Assembly: GCA_029212405.1 (NCBI GenBank)
Contig: JARGNR010000004.1
Location: 65,396 to 129,395 of the forward strand
Length of the DNA stretch: 64,000 nt
Source of the DNA: Saprospiraceae bacterium
GTDB lineage: Bacteria; Bacteroidota; Bacteroidia; Chitinophagales; Saprospiraceae
Direction: 5' to 3'
Within the stretch, counting starts at the first letter, position 1. Each line of letters starts with the position of its first letter. The notes beneath the pieces are model-generated. The model ran no database searches. It saw only the letters and a list, made by a program, of their open reading frames with translations, and was not told the origin of the DNA. Positions 53,988-63,148 of this stretch are shown in pieces. The translations under genes and the position numbers were made by a program.

Positions 53988-54854
53988 ATGAAAAGAAGGA
54001 TTGTTCCTGGAGAAGTTTCTACTTCAGATTTGCATCAATATTTATTGGGATCAGTAGCGCCAAGACCTATTGCATTCGTCAGTACAGTGGATGAAGAGGG
54101 CAGACATAATTTGGCCCCATACAGTTTTTTCAATGCGTTCAGCTCAAACCCACCAATTGTGGTTTTTAGTTCGAATCGAAGAGTAGCAGATAATACGACA
54201 AAAGATACATTGCATAATATTAAAGTCAATAAGGAGTGTGTTATTAGTGCAGTGAGTCATGGGATCATGCGTCAAATGGCATTAACTTCTGTAGAATTTG
54301 CTGCTGGAGAAAGTGAATTTGGCCATACTGGTTTGACGCCAGTTGCATCTGAGACAGTTTCTGTTCCTGGAGTTTCTGAATCTCCAGTTAATATGGAATG
54401 TAAAGTCAGAGATATTATCACATTGGGAGAGCATGGGGGCGCAGGACATCTGATTATTTGCGAAGTTCAAATCATGCATATAGACGAACATGTCATTGAT
54501 GACAACAGAATTAATCCAAATAAGATAGACTTGGTCGGAAGAATGGGTAGAAGTTATTATGTGAGAGCAAGCGGAGATGCAGTTGTTACCTTGTATCAAA
54601 GTGTTAAATCAAAACCTATTGGTTATGAGGTTCTTCCAGAAATTATAAAAAAGAGTAGAATTCTTACGGGCAATGATATTGGTGAATTAGCTGCATTGGA
54701 AGAGATGCCATCCACAACGTCTATTGAAGAGGCTGAATCAAAACTGGCAGCGTATGGAACGGATCTGGAAAGGCACTGTGCTAACCTAATAGAGCAGGGT
54801 AAGGCGAGTGATGCTTTAACTCTTCTGATTGCTTTTCAAAATAGATTGAAGTAG
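53988..54854 (+). CDS. Flavin reductase-family (FMN-binding split-barrel) protein
   Basis: The 288-residue protein has a split-barrel flavin-binding domain at about residues 8-190: LGSVAPRPIAFVSTVDEEGRHNLAPYSFFNAFSSNPPIVVFSS is the family signature, followed by KDTLHNIKVNKECVIS and CKVRDIITLGEHGGAGHLIICEVQIMHI. A C-terminal helical extension of about 90 residues (EEAESKLAAYGTDLERHCANLIEQG) is longer than usual. Related proteins reduce or carry FMN for oxygenases. The next gene, an ABC permease, starts one base after its stop. Confidence 0.85.
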   Translation: MKRRIVPGEVSTSDLHQYLLGSVAPRPIAFVSTVDEEGRHNLAPYSFFNAFSSNPPIVVFSSNRRVADNTTKDTLHNIKVNKECVISAVSHGIMRQMALTSVEFAAGESEFGHTGLTPVASETVSVPGVSESPVNMECKVRDIITLGEHGGAGHLIICEVQIMHIDEHVIDDNRINPNKIDLVGRMGRSYYVRASGDAVVTLYQSVKSKPIGYEVLPEIIKKSRILTGNDIGELAALEEMPSTTSIEEAESKLAAYGTDLERHCANLIEQGKASDALTLLIAFQNRLK

Positions 54855-54855
54855 A

Positions 54856-55941
54856 TTGGAGTCAGAAAATGTAATATGGAAGAAACTTAAGAGGCGTAAA
54901 TCTTCAATGGGAGGACTATTGTTTATCGTGTTCACTACCTTATTATCCATTTTTGCTTATGTCCTCATCGGTGATCAAAGTCCAAATGCAAATGATCAAA
55001 AAGCAGAAATTGCCCTTAAAAGTCCAGGATTTTCATCGAATGGTATTTTACTTAATAATAATCGATATGTAGATCAGGTTAGTCTGCTGGATAAGATAAT
55101 ATTTGGTGCAGAAAAACCGTACGATTGGTATCCCATCCAGGAAGTAAAGAAAGTAGAAGAAGGGCTAGAAGTGACTACCCACTATGGGATTCAAAAAATA
55201 ATTCCTTTAAAAGACCTCTTTCATCCAGTTGAACAATTTGATTTAATAAAACATACAAAAGAAAGAATGTTTTGGTTGGGTACAGACCGATACGGAAGGT
55301 CGATTTCTAGTCGATTAATTTTGGGGATACGCATTTCACTTTTTGTAGGATTATTGGCAGTTATTATTTCATTAGGAGTAGGAGTATGCATTGGAGGTAT
55401 TGGTGGATATTTTGGTGGATGGGTAGATCGAGTTGTGATGTATTTAATCAATGTGATGTGGAGTATTCCTACATTATTGTTGGTATTTGCTATCGTTTTA
55501 GCTTTTGGAAGAGGCCTTGGGGTAATTTTCCTGGCCGTTGGACTTACGATGTGGGTCGATGTGGCTAGAATTGTAAGAGGTCAAGTCAAAAAAATTAAAG
55601 AAGAACAATTTGTACAGGCTGCGAAAAGTATAGGTGTCAAAGAGCTGAGGATTTTATTTCGTCACATATTACCAAACATTGTGGGCCCAATATTAGTCAT
55701 TGGCGCGGCTAATTTTGCTACCGCAATACTAATAGAAGCAGGATTGAGTTATTTAGGATTTGGGGTAAGACCACCCACTCCTTCCATAGGTAATATGCTC
55801 AATGAACATTATGGATATGCCATCACTGGGAAGCCTGCTTTGGCTTTAGTGCCCGCATTCACGATTATGTTGATGGTGTTATCATTTAACCTCCTTGGTT
55901 CGGGTTTGAGAGATGTATTTGACGTTAAGGATACGAATTGA
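54856..55941 (+). CDS. OppC/DppC-type ABC transporter permease
   Basis: The 361-residue protein has an N-terminal helix (LLFIVFTTLLSIFAYVLI), a soluble insert of about 90 residues, and then the OppC signature LGTDRYGRSISSRLILGIRISLFVG with five further membrane segments. The EAA-like coupling loop is QAAKSIGVKELRILFRHILPNIVG. It would form one half of a peptide or nickel-type importer channel. No partner permease, ATPase or binding protein lies beside it, so its partners must be encoded elsewhere. The start is TTG at 54856, one base after the flavin reductase stop. Confidence 0.87.
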   Translation: MESENVIWKKLKRRKSSMGGLLFIVFTTLLSIFAYVLIGDQSPNANDQKAEIALKSPGFSSNGILLNNNRYVDQVSLLDKIIFGAEKPYDWYPIQEVKKVEEGLEVTTHYGIQKIIPLKDLFHPVEQFDLIKHTKERMFWLGTDRYGRSISSRLILGIRISLFVGLLAVIISLGVGVCIGGIGGYFGGWVDRVVMYLINVMWSIPTLLLVFAIVLAFGRGLGVIFLAVGLTMWVDVARIVRGQVKKIKEEQFVQAAKSIGVKELRILFRHILPNIVGPILVIGAANFATAILIEAGLSYLGFGVRPPTPSIGNMLNEHYGYAITGKPALALVPAFTIMLMVLSFNLLGSGLRDVFDVKDTN

Positions 55942-55966
55942 GCAACGAATGCCCATAAAGTAAATC

Positions 55967-56515
55967 CTAATCTTCAGTGATTATTTCTCTATTGAATCCT
56001 ATTGGATTGAAAGCGTGTTTTGAGCTCGGTTCATCATCATCGTAATCTTCCCATTCCGTTATATCTTTTAAGAATGTTTCAACGTGACGTATAATAAAAG
56101 AATGAGTTAATTCTTCTGGTCTCAAAATTTCTAATGGTTTTGGTGGTTTAGGCTCGCCATATCCTTCTATATATGGAGAAACCGTCATTATCATTACTTT
56201 CCCATTAAAGAGTTGTTGATATATCAATGCACCATTACTTTTTATCATGGCTCTTTTGATATCCGTATTTTCCAAGTTTTCGCTAATTCCACTGGCTGAT
56301 CTGCCAAGATTTAGTACAATGGCCTCCAAGTTTTCAATATTATCTTGGATTTCAAGTTCCCCTTTAATTTCCGTTTGCTTCAAAATCTCTTTTAAAGTTT
56401 TAAGAATTAAAGGTTTCATCTTTTTTGGCCACTCCTTTCGATAGTTTTGAGTATTTGAAAGGATTTGTTTATAATCATTTGCTTTTGAGATTAATGTGCC
56501 TAGGTCGATAGCCAT
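55967..56515 (-). CDS. Conserved hypothetical cytoplasmic protein
   Basis: The 182-residue protein has a helical N-terminal half (KANDYKQILSNTQNYRKEW, MKPLILKTLKEILKQTEI) and a central beta segment (GALIYQQLFNGKVMIMTVSPYIEGYGEPKPPKPLEILRPEEL) followed by a helix and an acidic tail (EWEDYDDDEP). There is no signal peptide or membrane segment. I do not recognise the family. It is convergent with the permease gene, with 25 bases between stops. Confidence 0.65.
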   Translation of the reverse strand: MAIDLGTLISKANDYKQILSNTQNYRKEWPKKMKPLILKTLKEILKQTEIKGELEIQDNIENLEAIVLNLGRSASGISENLENTDIKRAMIKSNGALIYQQLFNGKVMIMTVSPYIEGYGEPKPPKPLEILRPEELTHSFIIRHVETFLKDITEWEDYDDDEPSSKHAFNPIGFNREIITED

Positions 56516-56744
56516 TATTGATATTTTTGTTCAAAAAGAAGGCTAATATAAAAAGATTGTTGAAGGTATTTCATCTTAATACTGTTGTATATTATTTCCT
56601 AAAGGGTAGATAGCAACAGAGTTGTTATAGGATTATAGTATAGTAATTAAGACAGAGATTGTAATAATTTAGTAAAAGCCCCATGAATCTTATTGAATAA
56701 TCTAAAATTCAAAGATATTTGCGGCTCATAAATGAAGATCTAGC

Positions 56745-57716
56745 ATGCTTAGAAGGCCAAGAAGAAATAGAAAGTCAGAATCAATCCGGTCGGCGATTCG
56801 AGAGACTACATTAACACCAGCCAATCTGGTTTCACCTTTATTCTTATTAGAAGGTGAGAATAAGTCGGAGATAATTACTTCCTTACCAGTAGCGTCTAGA
56901 ATGACATTGGATTTTATGTTGAAAGAGATGGAATCCAGCATGGAAGTGGGAATTGATAAGTTTATGATTTTTCCTGCGGTTCCAGATGTGTATAAAGATA
57001 AGACAGCTACTTATAGTTTTGCGGACGACAACTTCTATTTACGAGCTGCCGAAATAATTAAAAAAGAAATTCCTGATGTTACTTTAATCAGTGATGTTGC
57101 CATGGATCCGTACAGTGTAGATGGTCATGATGGACTGGTATTGGATGGAAAAATAGTGAATGATCAGACATTACCTATTCTGGATAAAATGGCAGTTGCA
57201 CAGGCTCAAGCTGGGTTTGATGTAATTGGACCTTCAGATATGATGGATGGTAGAGTGGAATCTATTCGAACATCATTAGATCAAGCAGGTTATTATGATA
57301 CCAGCATAATGTCTTATACAGCCAAATACGCAAGTGGATTTTATGGGCCTTTTCGTGATGCTTTGGATTCTGCTCCAAAGGGAGGTGATAAGAAAACGTA
57401 CCAAATGGATCCTGCAAATAAGAAGGAAGCATTGATTGAGGCCGAATTGGATACCATTGAAGGAGCTGATTTTTTAATGGTAAAACCTGCATTGAACTAT
57501 CTAGATGTGATTCATTTATTGAATGAAGAATTTGAATTGCCTATAGCAGCCTATCATGTAAGTGGAGAGTGCGCAATGCTTTTAGCTGCTTGTGAAAAAG
57601 GATGGTTGGACTATGACGTGGTTATGCCTGAAACATTGATGAGTTTGAGAAGGGCAGGAGCAGATGTAATTATGACGTATTTGGCAAAATCATTTGGAGA
57701 GTTTTACTACAAATAG
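56745..57716 (+). CDS. hemB: Delta-aminolevulinic acid dehydratase (porphobilinogen synthase)
   Basis: The 323-residue enzyme condenses two 5-aminolevulinate molecules to porphobilinogen in haem synthesis. The two Schiff-base lysines are visible as Lys194 in SYTAKYASGFYGPFRDA and Lys247 in FLMVKPALNYLD. The metal-site loop reads DVAMDPYSVDGHDG, with Asp where zinc-type enzymes have cysteines, so it is of the magnesium-stimulated or metal-independent kind. The N-terminal arm RRPRRNRKSESIR is typical of this enzyme's octamer. ATG 56745 gives the standard N-terminus. Confidence 0.95.
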   Translation: MLRRPRRNRKSESIRSAIRETTLTPANLVSPLFLLEGENKSEIITSLPVASRMTLDFMLKEMESSMEVGIDKFMIFPAVPDVYKDKTATYSFADDNFYLRAAEIIKKEIPDVTLISDVAMDPYSVDGHDGLVLDGKIVNDQTLPILDKMAVAQAQAGFDVIGPSDMMDGRVESIRTSLDQAGYYDTSIMSYTAKYASGFYGPFRDALDSAPKGGDKKTYQMDPANKKEALIEAELDTIEGADFLMVKPALNYLDVIHLLNEEFELPIAAYHVSGECAMLLAACEKGWLDYDVVMPETLMSLRRAGADVIMTYLAKSFGEFYYK

Positions 57717-57843
57717 AATAAATTCTGTTTCTTAAGATATTCACCCCTATACTTTTGATCTAGAGAGGGATACTATCAGTTAGTGACTTATCATGGAAAG
57801 GTGTCATTATTTTAAAGAAGGATAGGATGTTGGAATACCAAAC

Positions 57844-57877
57844 TATAGCAACATTCAGTTTCATATAAATTGCTATA
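57844..57877. repeat. Inverted repeat TATAGCAA / TTGCTATA
   Basis: Two exact 8-base arms are separated by 18 bases in the gap between the convergent hemB and RND genes. No T-run follows, so it is not a standard terminator; it may be a protein site or chance in AT-rich DNA. Confidence 0.4.
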
Positions 57878-57938
57878 ATTTCTGGCTATAACTTTACATG
57901 TTCAATTTCTTCTATTTGCAAAGATGATCCGTTGAGTT

Positions 57939-60209
57939 TTATTCCTGGGATAACGCAACAGGTTCATCTTCTTTTAATATCCATCTCATCAAGACGGGCA
58001 GCAAAAATAGATCACAAATTAGTGCGCCTAATAATGTCACAGAAATTAACATTCCAACTGTTACACTTGGTGGATGATTACTGAAAAACATGACCATAAA
58101 TCCAAAGAATAAAATGATGGTCGTGAATGTTATGGCTTTGCCAGTTTCCTCAAAAGTTATCTTAATAGATTGTTCTACACTATTCTTTTTGTCTCTTGCC
58201 AGTTTGTACTTGCTTAAAAAGTGAATCGTGTCATCTACAGCAATTCCGAATACTACAGCAAAAACAATAGAAACGCCCGCTTCTAATTGAATTCCAAGAA
58301 AACCTAGTAATCCTGCAGCAAAAAGTACAGGAATGAAATTGGGTACTAAAGCCACCAAGAGCATTCTGATATTTCTGAATAGTAGAGCCATAAGGAGACT
58401 CACCAAAATTAAAGCAATTGCTAAGCCTGACAATAAATTATCTCGTATATACACAGCATTTTTATCGATGAGAAGTCCAGTCCCTGTTCGTTTAACACTG
58501 ATCAAACTTGTATCCACATTTTCATTGATCCAATTGTCAATGATAATTCCTTCTGATTTTATTTTTTCCGCACCAATATCTGCTATTCGAGTAGAAATTC
58601 TGGTTTTTTTCCTATCCTTACTGACCATCATTGCGGTATCACCCCCTCCCATACGGTCAATTAGACGTTTTGATTTTTTAAATTCGCGCTCAGTTTGAGG
58701 AAAACTGTATGCATCTGACCGATTGCCTTTATTCATTCTTTCTAGGCTTTTATAAATAGTTGTAAGGCCAACAATCGATCTGAAATATTCATTTTCCAAG
58801 AGTTTATCTTCAATTTTCGAAACCTCTTTTAATACTTTATAACTATCTGCATCCGTGTTTTCGTCTTTTACAGTTATAGCAAATTCTATAGGTCGAAAAC
58901 CACTGAATTTTTCTTCAAAATACAAGAAATCGTCGGTGATCTTAGCTGAGATAGGGAGATTACTTTCTACCGTGTAATTCATTGTAATCAATGACATTCC
59001 ATAAAAACATAGGGCAACAAATACGGCAGAGATTCCTGCTATTAATTTGCCATGCTTTAACGTTTTTCCATACCAGTTTTGCATTAAACCATGCCAAAAA
59101 TCAGATGCTTGAGATTCTTTGATGATTTGTTCTTTTGAAAACAAGGTTAGGACACTTGTTGTTAAGAAGATAACTGTGATGTATGCTACAATTACACCCA
59201 ATGCTGCATTCATTCCAAATTCTCTAATGGGTCGAACATTAGAAGTGATCAATGTAGCGAAACCGATTGCAGTGGTGATCGATGTGAATAAAGTAGCTAG
59301 ACCTATTTCTTTTATAGTAATAATCATAGCTTCTCGTTTTGGGATGTTTTTTTTGAGCTCATCCACATATTTAGACATAATATGAATAACATCAGAAGTC
59401 CCTACGATCAACATCAATACAGGATATAAGGCCGCCATAACATTCAATTCCCTGCCTAGTAAACCAATAATTCCCAAAAAATATAAGAGTCCCAGACCTA
59501 TTGAAGAAAGTGCAATCCATACTCCAACAGGTTTTCGGAAGATAAACATGAGGATGAAAATGATTAAAACTCCAGATATTATCGTAGAAAGCACAATTTC
59601 ATCTTTCTGCATTTCAACTAGTTCATCTTGAAAATAGGCCCTTCCTAAAACATGAACATCTTCGAAGTTGTATTCATCTTTTAGCTGATTATAGGCATCC
59701 ATCATTTCTTTAGACTGTTGGAGATCAATTGCATCTATTGTTCGAGCTGTAATAGCGATAGCTTGCGCCTTATTATCAATAAAATTATTTACAAATCGCT
59801 TGTCTTCTAGAATTCTAGCCTTATCAGCATCATATTTTTCGGGTTGATCTATGTGAATGATAGGTACAGAATTGATTCCAAATGGAGTTTTGATGGGATA
59901 GTCCATCGTGGTAAGTGATTGAACTCTAGTCACATGAGGCAAGTCACGAACTTTCAATGTAAAATCATGAAATTTTTCCAGAAAATCTTGTTCGAATACA
60001 GACGGGTTATTTTCTACTGCGATTAAAAGAAAATTATCATCCGTTTCAAATTCTTTTATGAAATTTTGAAAAAACTCTAAATCAGGATCTCCTTCTGGAA
60101 AAAACTGTTCAAAATCGAAGCTGAATTTCAGGTGGTACACCTGATACAAACAAATGGGAACAAACAGCATAAATACTGCTATGATATATTTGCGGTAATC
60201 TAAAAACAT
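57939..60209 (-). CDS. RND-superfamily exporter of the MMPL/HAE3 type
   Basis: The 756-residue protein has two similar halves, each with one membrane segment, a large periplasmic loop and a five-helix block. The paired motifs GTSDVIHIMSKYVDEL (about residue 270) and GIAVDDTIHFLSKYKLA (about residue 640) mark the sterol-sensing-domain-like helix 4 of each half. Such proteins export lipids or hopanoid-like molecules by proton antiport, usually without the tripartite partners used by AcrB; none are encoded nearby. The substrate is unknown. It is divergent from the DUF434 gene, with a 216-base gap. Confidence 0.88.
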   Translation of the reverse strand: MFLDYRKYIIAVFMLFVPICLYQVYHLKFSFDFEQFFPEGDPDLEFFQNFIKEFETDDNFLLIAVENNPSVFEQDFLEKFHDFTLKVRDLPHVTRVQSLTTMDYPIKTPFGINSVPIIHIDQPEKYDADKARILEDKRFVNNFIDNKAQAIAITARTIDAIDLQQSKEMMDAYNQLKDEYNFEDVHVLGRAYFQDELVEMQKDEIVLSTIISGVLIIFILMFIFRKPVGVWIALSSIGLGLLYFLGIIGLLGRELNVMAALYPVLMLIVGTSDVIHIMSKYVDELKKNIPKREAMIITIKEIGLATLFTSITTAIGFATLITSNVRPIREFGMNAALGVIVAYITVIFLTTSVLTLFSKEQIIKESQASDFWHGLMQNWYGKTLKHGKLIAGISAVFVALCFYGMSLITMNYTVESNLPISAKITDDFLYFEEKFSGFRPIEFAITVKDENTDADSYKVLKEVSKIEDKLLENEYFRSIVGLTTIYKSLERMNKGNRSDAYSFPQTEREFKKSKRLIDRMGGGDTAMMVSKDRKKTRISTRIADIGAEKIKSEGIIIDNWINENVDTSLISVKRTGTGLLIDKNAVYIRDNLLSGLAIALILVSLLMALLFRNIRMLLVALVPNFIPVLFAAGLLGFLGIQLEAGVSIVFAVVFGIAVDDTIHFLSKYKLARDKKNSVEQSIKITFEETGKAITFTTIILFFGFMVMFFSNHPPSVTVGMLISVTLLGALICDLFLLPVLMRWILKEDEPVALSQE

Positions 60210-60425
60210 ATTTTTTACATTGAATCTCTAATACTAACAAACCAAAATAAAAATGGACGTGCAATGTTACTATTTTGAATCAGTCTAGATAAGGAAATTG
60301 AATTTTATTTTGTTATTCATATTAGTTCACTTCATAAAGATGTAATTTGTTGATCTTATTTATATATAGCGTTTACATCAAATTCAATCAATTGAGAATA
60401 TTGAAATGATTTAAAATAATAGAAA

Positions 60426-61133
60426 TTGGCGGAAAGGAATAGAGGAAAATTATCCAATGATGACAAATGGTTTGCACAAAAGTGGCATGCTAGTTTCAAG
60501 GATGCGGTAGATGACGTATGTTTTTTGTTATCAAGGGGATACGGAGAAAACTCAGCATTGCAATTAGTAGGCAATCGATACCGATTAAACAAAAGACAGC
60601 GAATGGCGATTTCTCGTGGTTGTTGTAGTGATATTCAGAGTACAAAAAGAAGAAATAGTGAAATTTTTGCTAGAGACTTGTTGTCCAAAGTAATCGAAAT
60701 TGATGGATTTAATATTTTGATATTTTTAGAAAGCTTACTTTCTCGTGCATATGTTTTTAAAGGAAGAGATGGAGTATATCGAGATATATCCAGTGTGCAT
60801 GGATCATATAAGAGAGTAATGAAGACAGAAGAAGCAATATATATAATCGGGAAGATTTTATCTGATTTGGATGTGCATTCCGTAAATTGGTATTTGGACA
60901 GTCCAGTATCGAATAGTGGAAGATTAAAAACCAAGCTTTTAGAAATAAGCAAAAAACATGATTTTAATTGGCAAGTTGAATTGGTATTTGATCCAGATAA
61001 GGTCTTGGCCAAAAGCGAGCACGTAGTTATTTCATCAGACAGCTGGATATTAGATCAATCTCAACAATGGTTTAATCTAAACAAGTTATTGGTTGATTCC
61101 TATGGTGCTCATGATAATCTGATTGACTTATAA
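60426..61133 (+). CDS. DUF434 domain-containing protein
   Basis: The 235-residue protein has an N-terminal DUF434 domain (KWFAQKWHASFKDAVDDVCFLLSRGYGENSALQLVGNRYRLNKRQRMAISRGCCS) and a C-terminal alpha/beta domain (FNILIFLESLLSRAYVFKGRDGVYRDISSVHGSYKR, SNSGRLKTKLLEI, AHDNLIDL) like DUF5616. In the family the C-terminal part resembles PIN- or NYN-like folds, but its activity is not known. The start is TTG at 60426; no ATG precedes the conserved helix. It is probably co-transcribed with the next membrane protein, six bases away. Confidence 0.82.
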   Translation: MAERNRGKLSNDDKWFAQKWHASFKDAVDDVCFLLSRGYGENSALQLVGNRYRLNKRQRMAISRGCCSDIQSTKRRNSEIFARDLLSKVIEIDGFNILIFLESLLSRAYVFKGRDGVYRDISSVHGSYKRVMKTEEAIYIIGKILSDLDVHSVNWYLDSPVSNSGRLKTKLLEISKKHDFNWQVELVFDPDKVLAKSEHVVISSDSWILDQSQQWFNLNKLLVDSYGAHDNLIDL

Positions 61134-61138
61134 AATGA

Positions 61139-61735
61139 ATGAAAATGAAAAAAGCACCTTGGGTTATTATGGCCATTTTATCTATTGGCATTGGGTTATA
61201 CCCCATCATCTATTTTGTAATGGACCGCAAATTTGGTCTTTTAAATACAAAATCAGAATCTCTACTTTCTGATGCATTCTGGAATACAGGATTCTATGGT
61301 CATATTGTTTTGGGAGGGCTTGCATTACTGATTGGTTGGTTGCAATTCAGTGAATCAATTCGGAAGAATAATATGCAACTTCACAAAAATATAGGTAAGT
61401 TATATGTCTTTTGTGTTTTAATCAGTGGTGTTTGTGGTGTCTATATTGGGTTCTATGCGACTGGAGGAATATTTACAGCATTAGGATTCATTCTGTTGGG
61501 GTTATTTTGGCTGGCTACAACGATTATGGCCTATTTGGCAGCAAAAAACCGAAAAATTGAACGACATCGGGTGTTGATGATTTATAGTTATGCAGCTTGT
61601 TTTGCCGCAGTAACGCTTAGAATTTGGTTGCCATTACTAACGGGTTATTTTGGGGATTTTGAGACGGCTTATTCGATTGTTGCATGGTTGTGTTGGGTGC
61701 CAAATATTGTGGTGGCTTATTTTATTGTGAAGTGA
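61139..61735 (+). CDS. DUF2306-like integral membrane protein
   Basis: The 198-residue protein has five to six hydrophobic segments. Conserved-looking features are YGHIVLGGLALLIGWLQF, the HKNIGKLYV loop with a basic His-Lys pair, and the KIERHRVLMIYSYAACFAAVTLRIWLPLL helix near the end. This matches the DUF2306 family of predicted membrane proteins, whose paired histidines suggest haem or metal binding, though this is not shown. It begins six bases after the DUF434 gene. Confidence 0.78.
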   Translation: MKMKKAPWVIMAILSIGIGLYPIIYFVMDRKFGLLNTKSESLLSDAFWNTGFYGHIVLGGLALLIGWLQFSESIRKNNMQLHKNIGKLYVFCVLISGVCGVYIGFYATGGIFTALGFILLGLFWLATTIMAYLAAKNRKIERHRVLMIYSYAACFAAVTLRIWLPLLTGYFGDFETAYSIVAWLCWVPNIVVAYFIVK

Positions 61736-61762
61736 GAGGTTTGAGGAGTTTAATTATATAAT

Positions 61763-62161
61763 ATGGATTACGTAGGTATTGGAATTTTAATTTCAGTAGG
61801 TATTAATTTTATCTATCTGTACAATAGAAAGAAGAAGTGGCTCTCTGTTAAAATAAAATGGACTATGGTCGGGTTGTTATTTTTAATAGGGACGATAGGC
61901 ATGTTGTCTGGGACAGAAAATGAAGATATCTTACTATTTTTTTGGTGTTTAATGACTCCTTTATTTTTTGTAGGTATTGTTCAATTATTTACAAATTTTA
62001 CAATTCAATCTCATCAACGAGACTTCTACTTATGTTTAAGATATTCTGATGAATATAATGCCTTTGGCAAAAACAAACATGTGAAAGCAATGGATAAAGT
62101 CATCTCCATATTTTTAGTCATTAGTATTGTAGTCCTTCCTCTTTTGTTTCAATGGGTATAA
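61763..62161 (+). CDS. Hypothetical small membrane protein
   Basis: The 132-residue protein has four hydrophobic segments (IGILISVGINFIYLY, WTMVGLLFLIGTIGML, LLFFWCLMTPLFFVGIV, VISIFLVISIVVLPLLF) with a short polar loop between the last two. I recognise no family. It follows the DUF2306 gene by 27 bases and may share its transcript. Confidence 0.6.
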   Translation: MDYVGIGILISVGINFIYLYNRKKKWLSVKIKWTMVGLLFLIGTIGMLSGTENEDILLFFWCLMTPLFFVGIVQLFTNFTIQSHQRDFYLCLRYSDEYNAFGKNKHVKAMDKVISIFLVISIVVLPLLFQWV

Positions 62162-62188
62162 ACAGGAAGCCGCTCATGCAAAATTAAA

Positions 62189-63013
62189 TTAACGGCATCC
62201 TTGATGGATTCCTAAGACATATTTACCCACGACATCGATTTCTACGGCAGTTTCAGAACCCTTAAAATTCGAAATCATTTCATTTCTTAAATGACGTTCT
62301 GCAAATGTTGTAATATCTTTTGAAAGAGGAAGGTAGGTCCAATGCCATTTTTCTTCATTGTACCCGTTTGGTCTATTGGGTCCTTTGGGAGTATAAGGTT
62401 GACAAAATCCAAAGTCTGAGGCATGTTTTAATAGCCAATCGTAAATGCGTTTGCCTTCTCCTTTTTCAAAATAGGAATTATTAAAAGCATTGAGATCAAT
62501 ATCGGTTCCCCAATGATGCCTAGAGGTCCCTGGCATTGAACTGTATTCCAGTATTTTCAATGCTTTAACTACGGGACTTTTTATGTCTTTCGCCACATTT
62601 GTGCCATCTGACAAAATTGATGCTCCAGTCCATTTTCTTTCCCATATTCCTCGTTGATAATTGAAGTTTCTTGTGGCGGATCGAATTTGTAAGGCTAGCC
62701 CATCCTTTTGGGCAGCATCAAACATTTTCACAAATGCCGATAAAGTCTCTTTATGAAGATACAAGCCTTCTCTATCGGCGTAATGTTTTGGGATCAATAC
62801 AAATGCATCATGGCTTTTAGGTTCGAATAGCCCCATACAATAGTCCGTGTCCAAATCTTTGAGGTATTTATTCATTATTGGTACTTGTTTGCTTGGGGGT
62901 GAGGAAGCTTCAGCAGTTAGTTTATTTACTTTTTGTGGAATTTCTTTTGGGTTGTCCTTACAAGAGACCAAGGTGAACAAACTTACTATAAACAAAGCAG
63001 TCAATATTCTCAT
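62189..63013 (-). CDS. VanY/DacB-type D-alanyl-D-alanine carboxypeptidase lipoprotein (M15)
   Basis: I start at ATG 63013 (274 residues), which gives a lipoprotein signal (ALFIVSLFTLVSC, Cys18); the track start at 63043 adds ten residues. The M15B zinc ligands appear in SRHHWGTDIDL (first His and Asp) and KWHWTYLP (second His), with RSATRNFNYQRGIW preceding as in VanY and LAS-type peptidases. It would trim D-Ala from peptidoglycan stem peptides. It is convergent with the small membrane protein gene, with 27 bases between stops. Confidence 0.88.
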   Translation of the reverse strand: MRILTALFIVSLFTLVSCKDNPKEIPQKVNKLTAEASSPPSKQVPIMNKYLKDLDTDYCMGLFEPKSHDAFVLIPKHYADREGLYLHKETLSAFVKMFDAAQKDGLALQIRSATRNFNYQRGIWERKWTGASILSDGTNVAKDIKSPVVKALKILEYSSMPGTSRHHWGTDIDLNAFNNSYFEKGEGKRIYDWLLKHASDFGFCQPYTPKGPNRPNGYNEEKWHWTYLPLSKDITTFAERHLRNEMISNFKGSETAVEIDVVGKYVLGIHQGCR

Positions 63014-63098
63014 AATTGAATTTGTTTCTATTTGAATCAACAATCATAAAAGAAAATAATTGCTAAGATATGAATTATTAAATGTGGAAATGTACATC

Positions 63099-63131
63099 TT
63101 TGGAATAGCTCAACTTAAAAAGATAACTTTG
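63099..63131 (+). promoter_or_regulatory. Bacteroidota-type promoter
   Basis: TTTG at 63099-63102 and TAACTTTG at 63124-63131 are 21 bases apart, a full match to the -33/-7 pattern. Transcription would start near 63137, about 12 bases before ATG 63149. Confidence 0.55.
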
Positions 63132-63148
63132 TATCCTAACGTATTACA

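Noticed and set aside
57750-57757. TACTTTTG box after hemB
   Set aside because: It points into a gap before a convergent gene and has no -33 element or downstream + strand gene.
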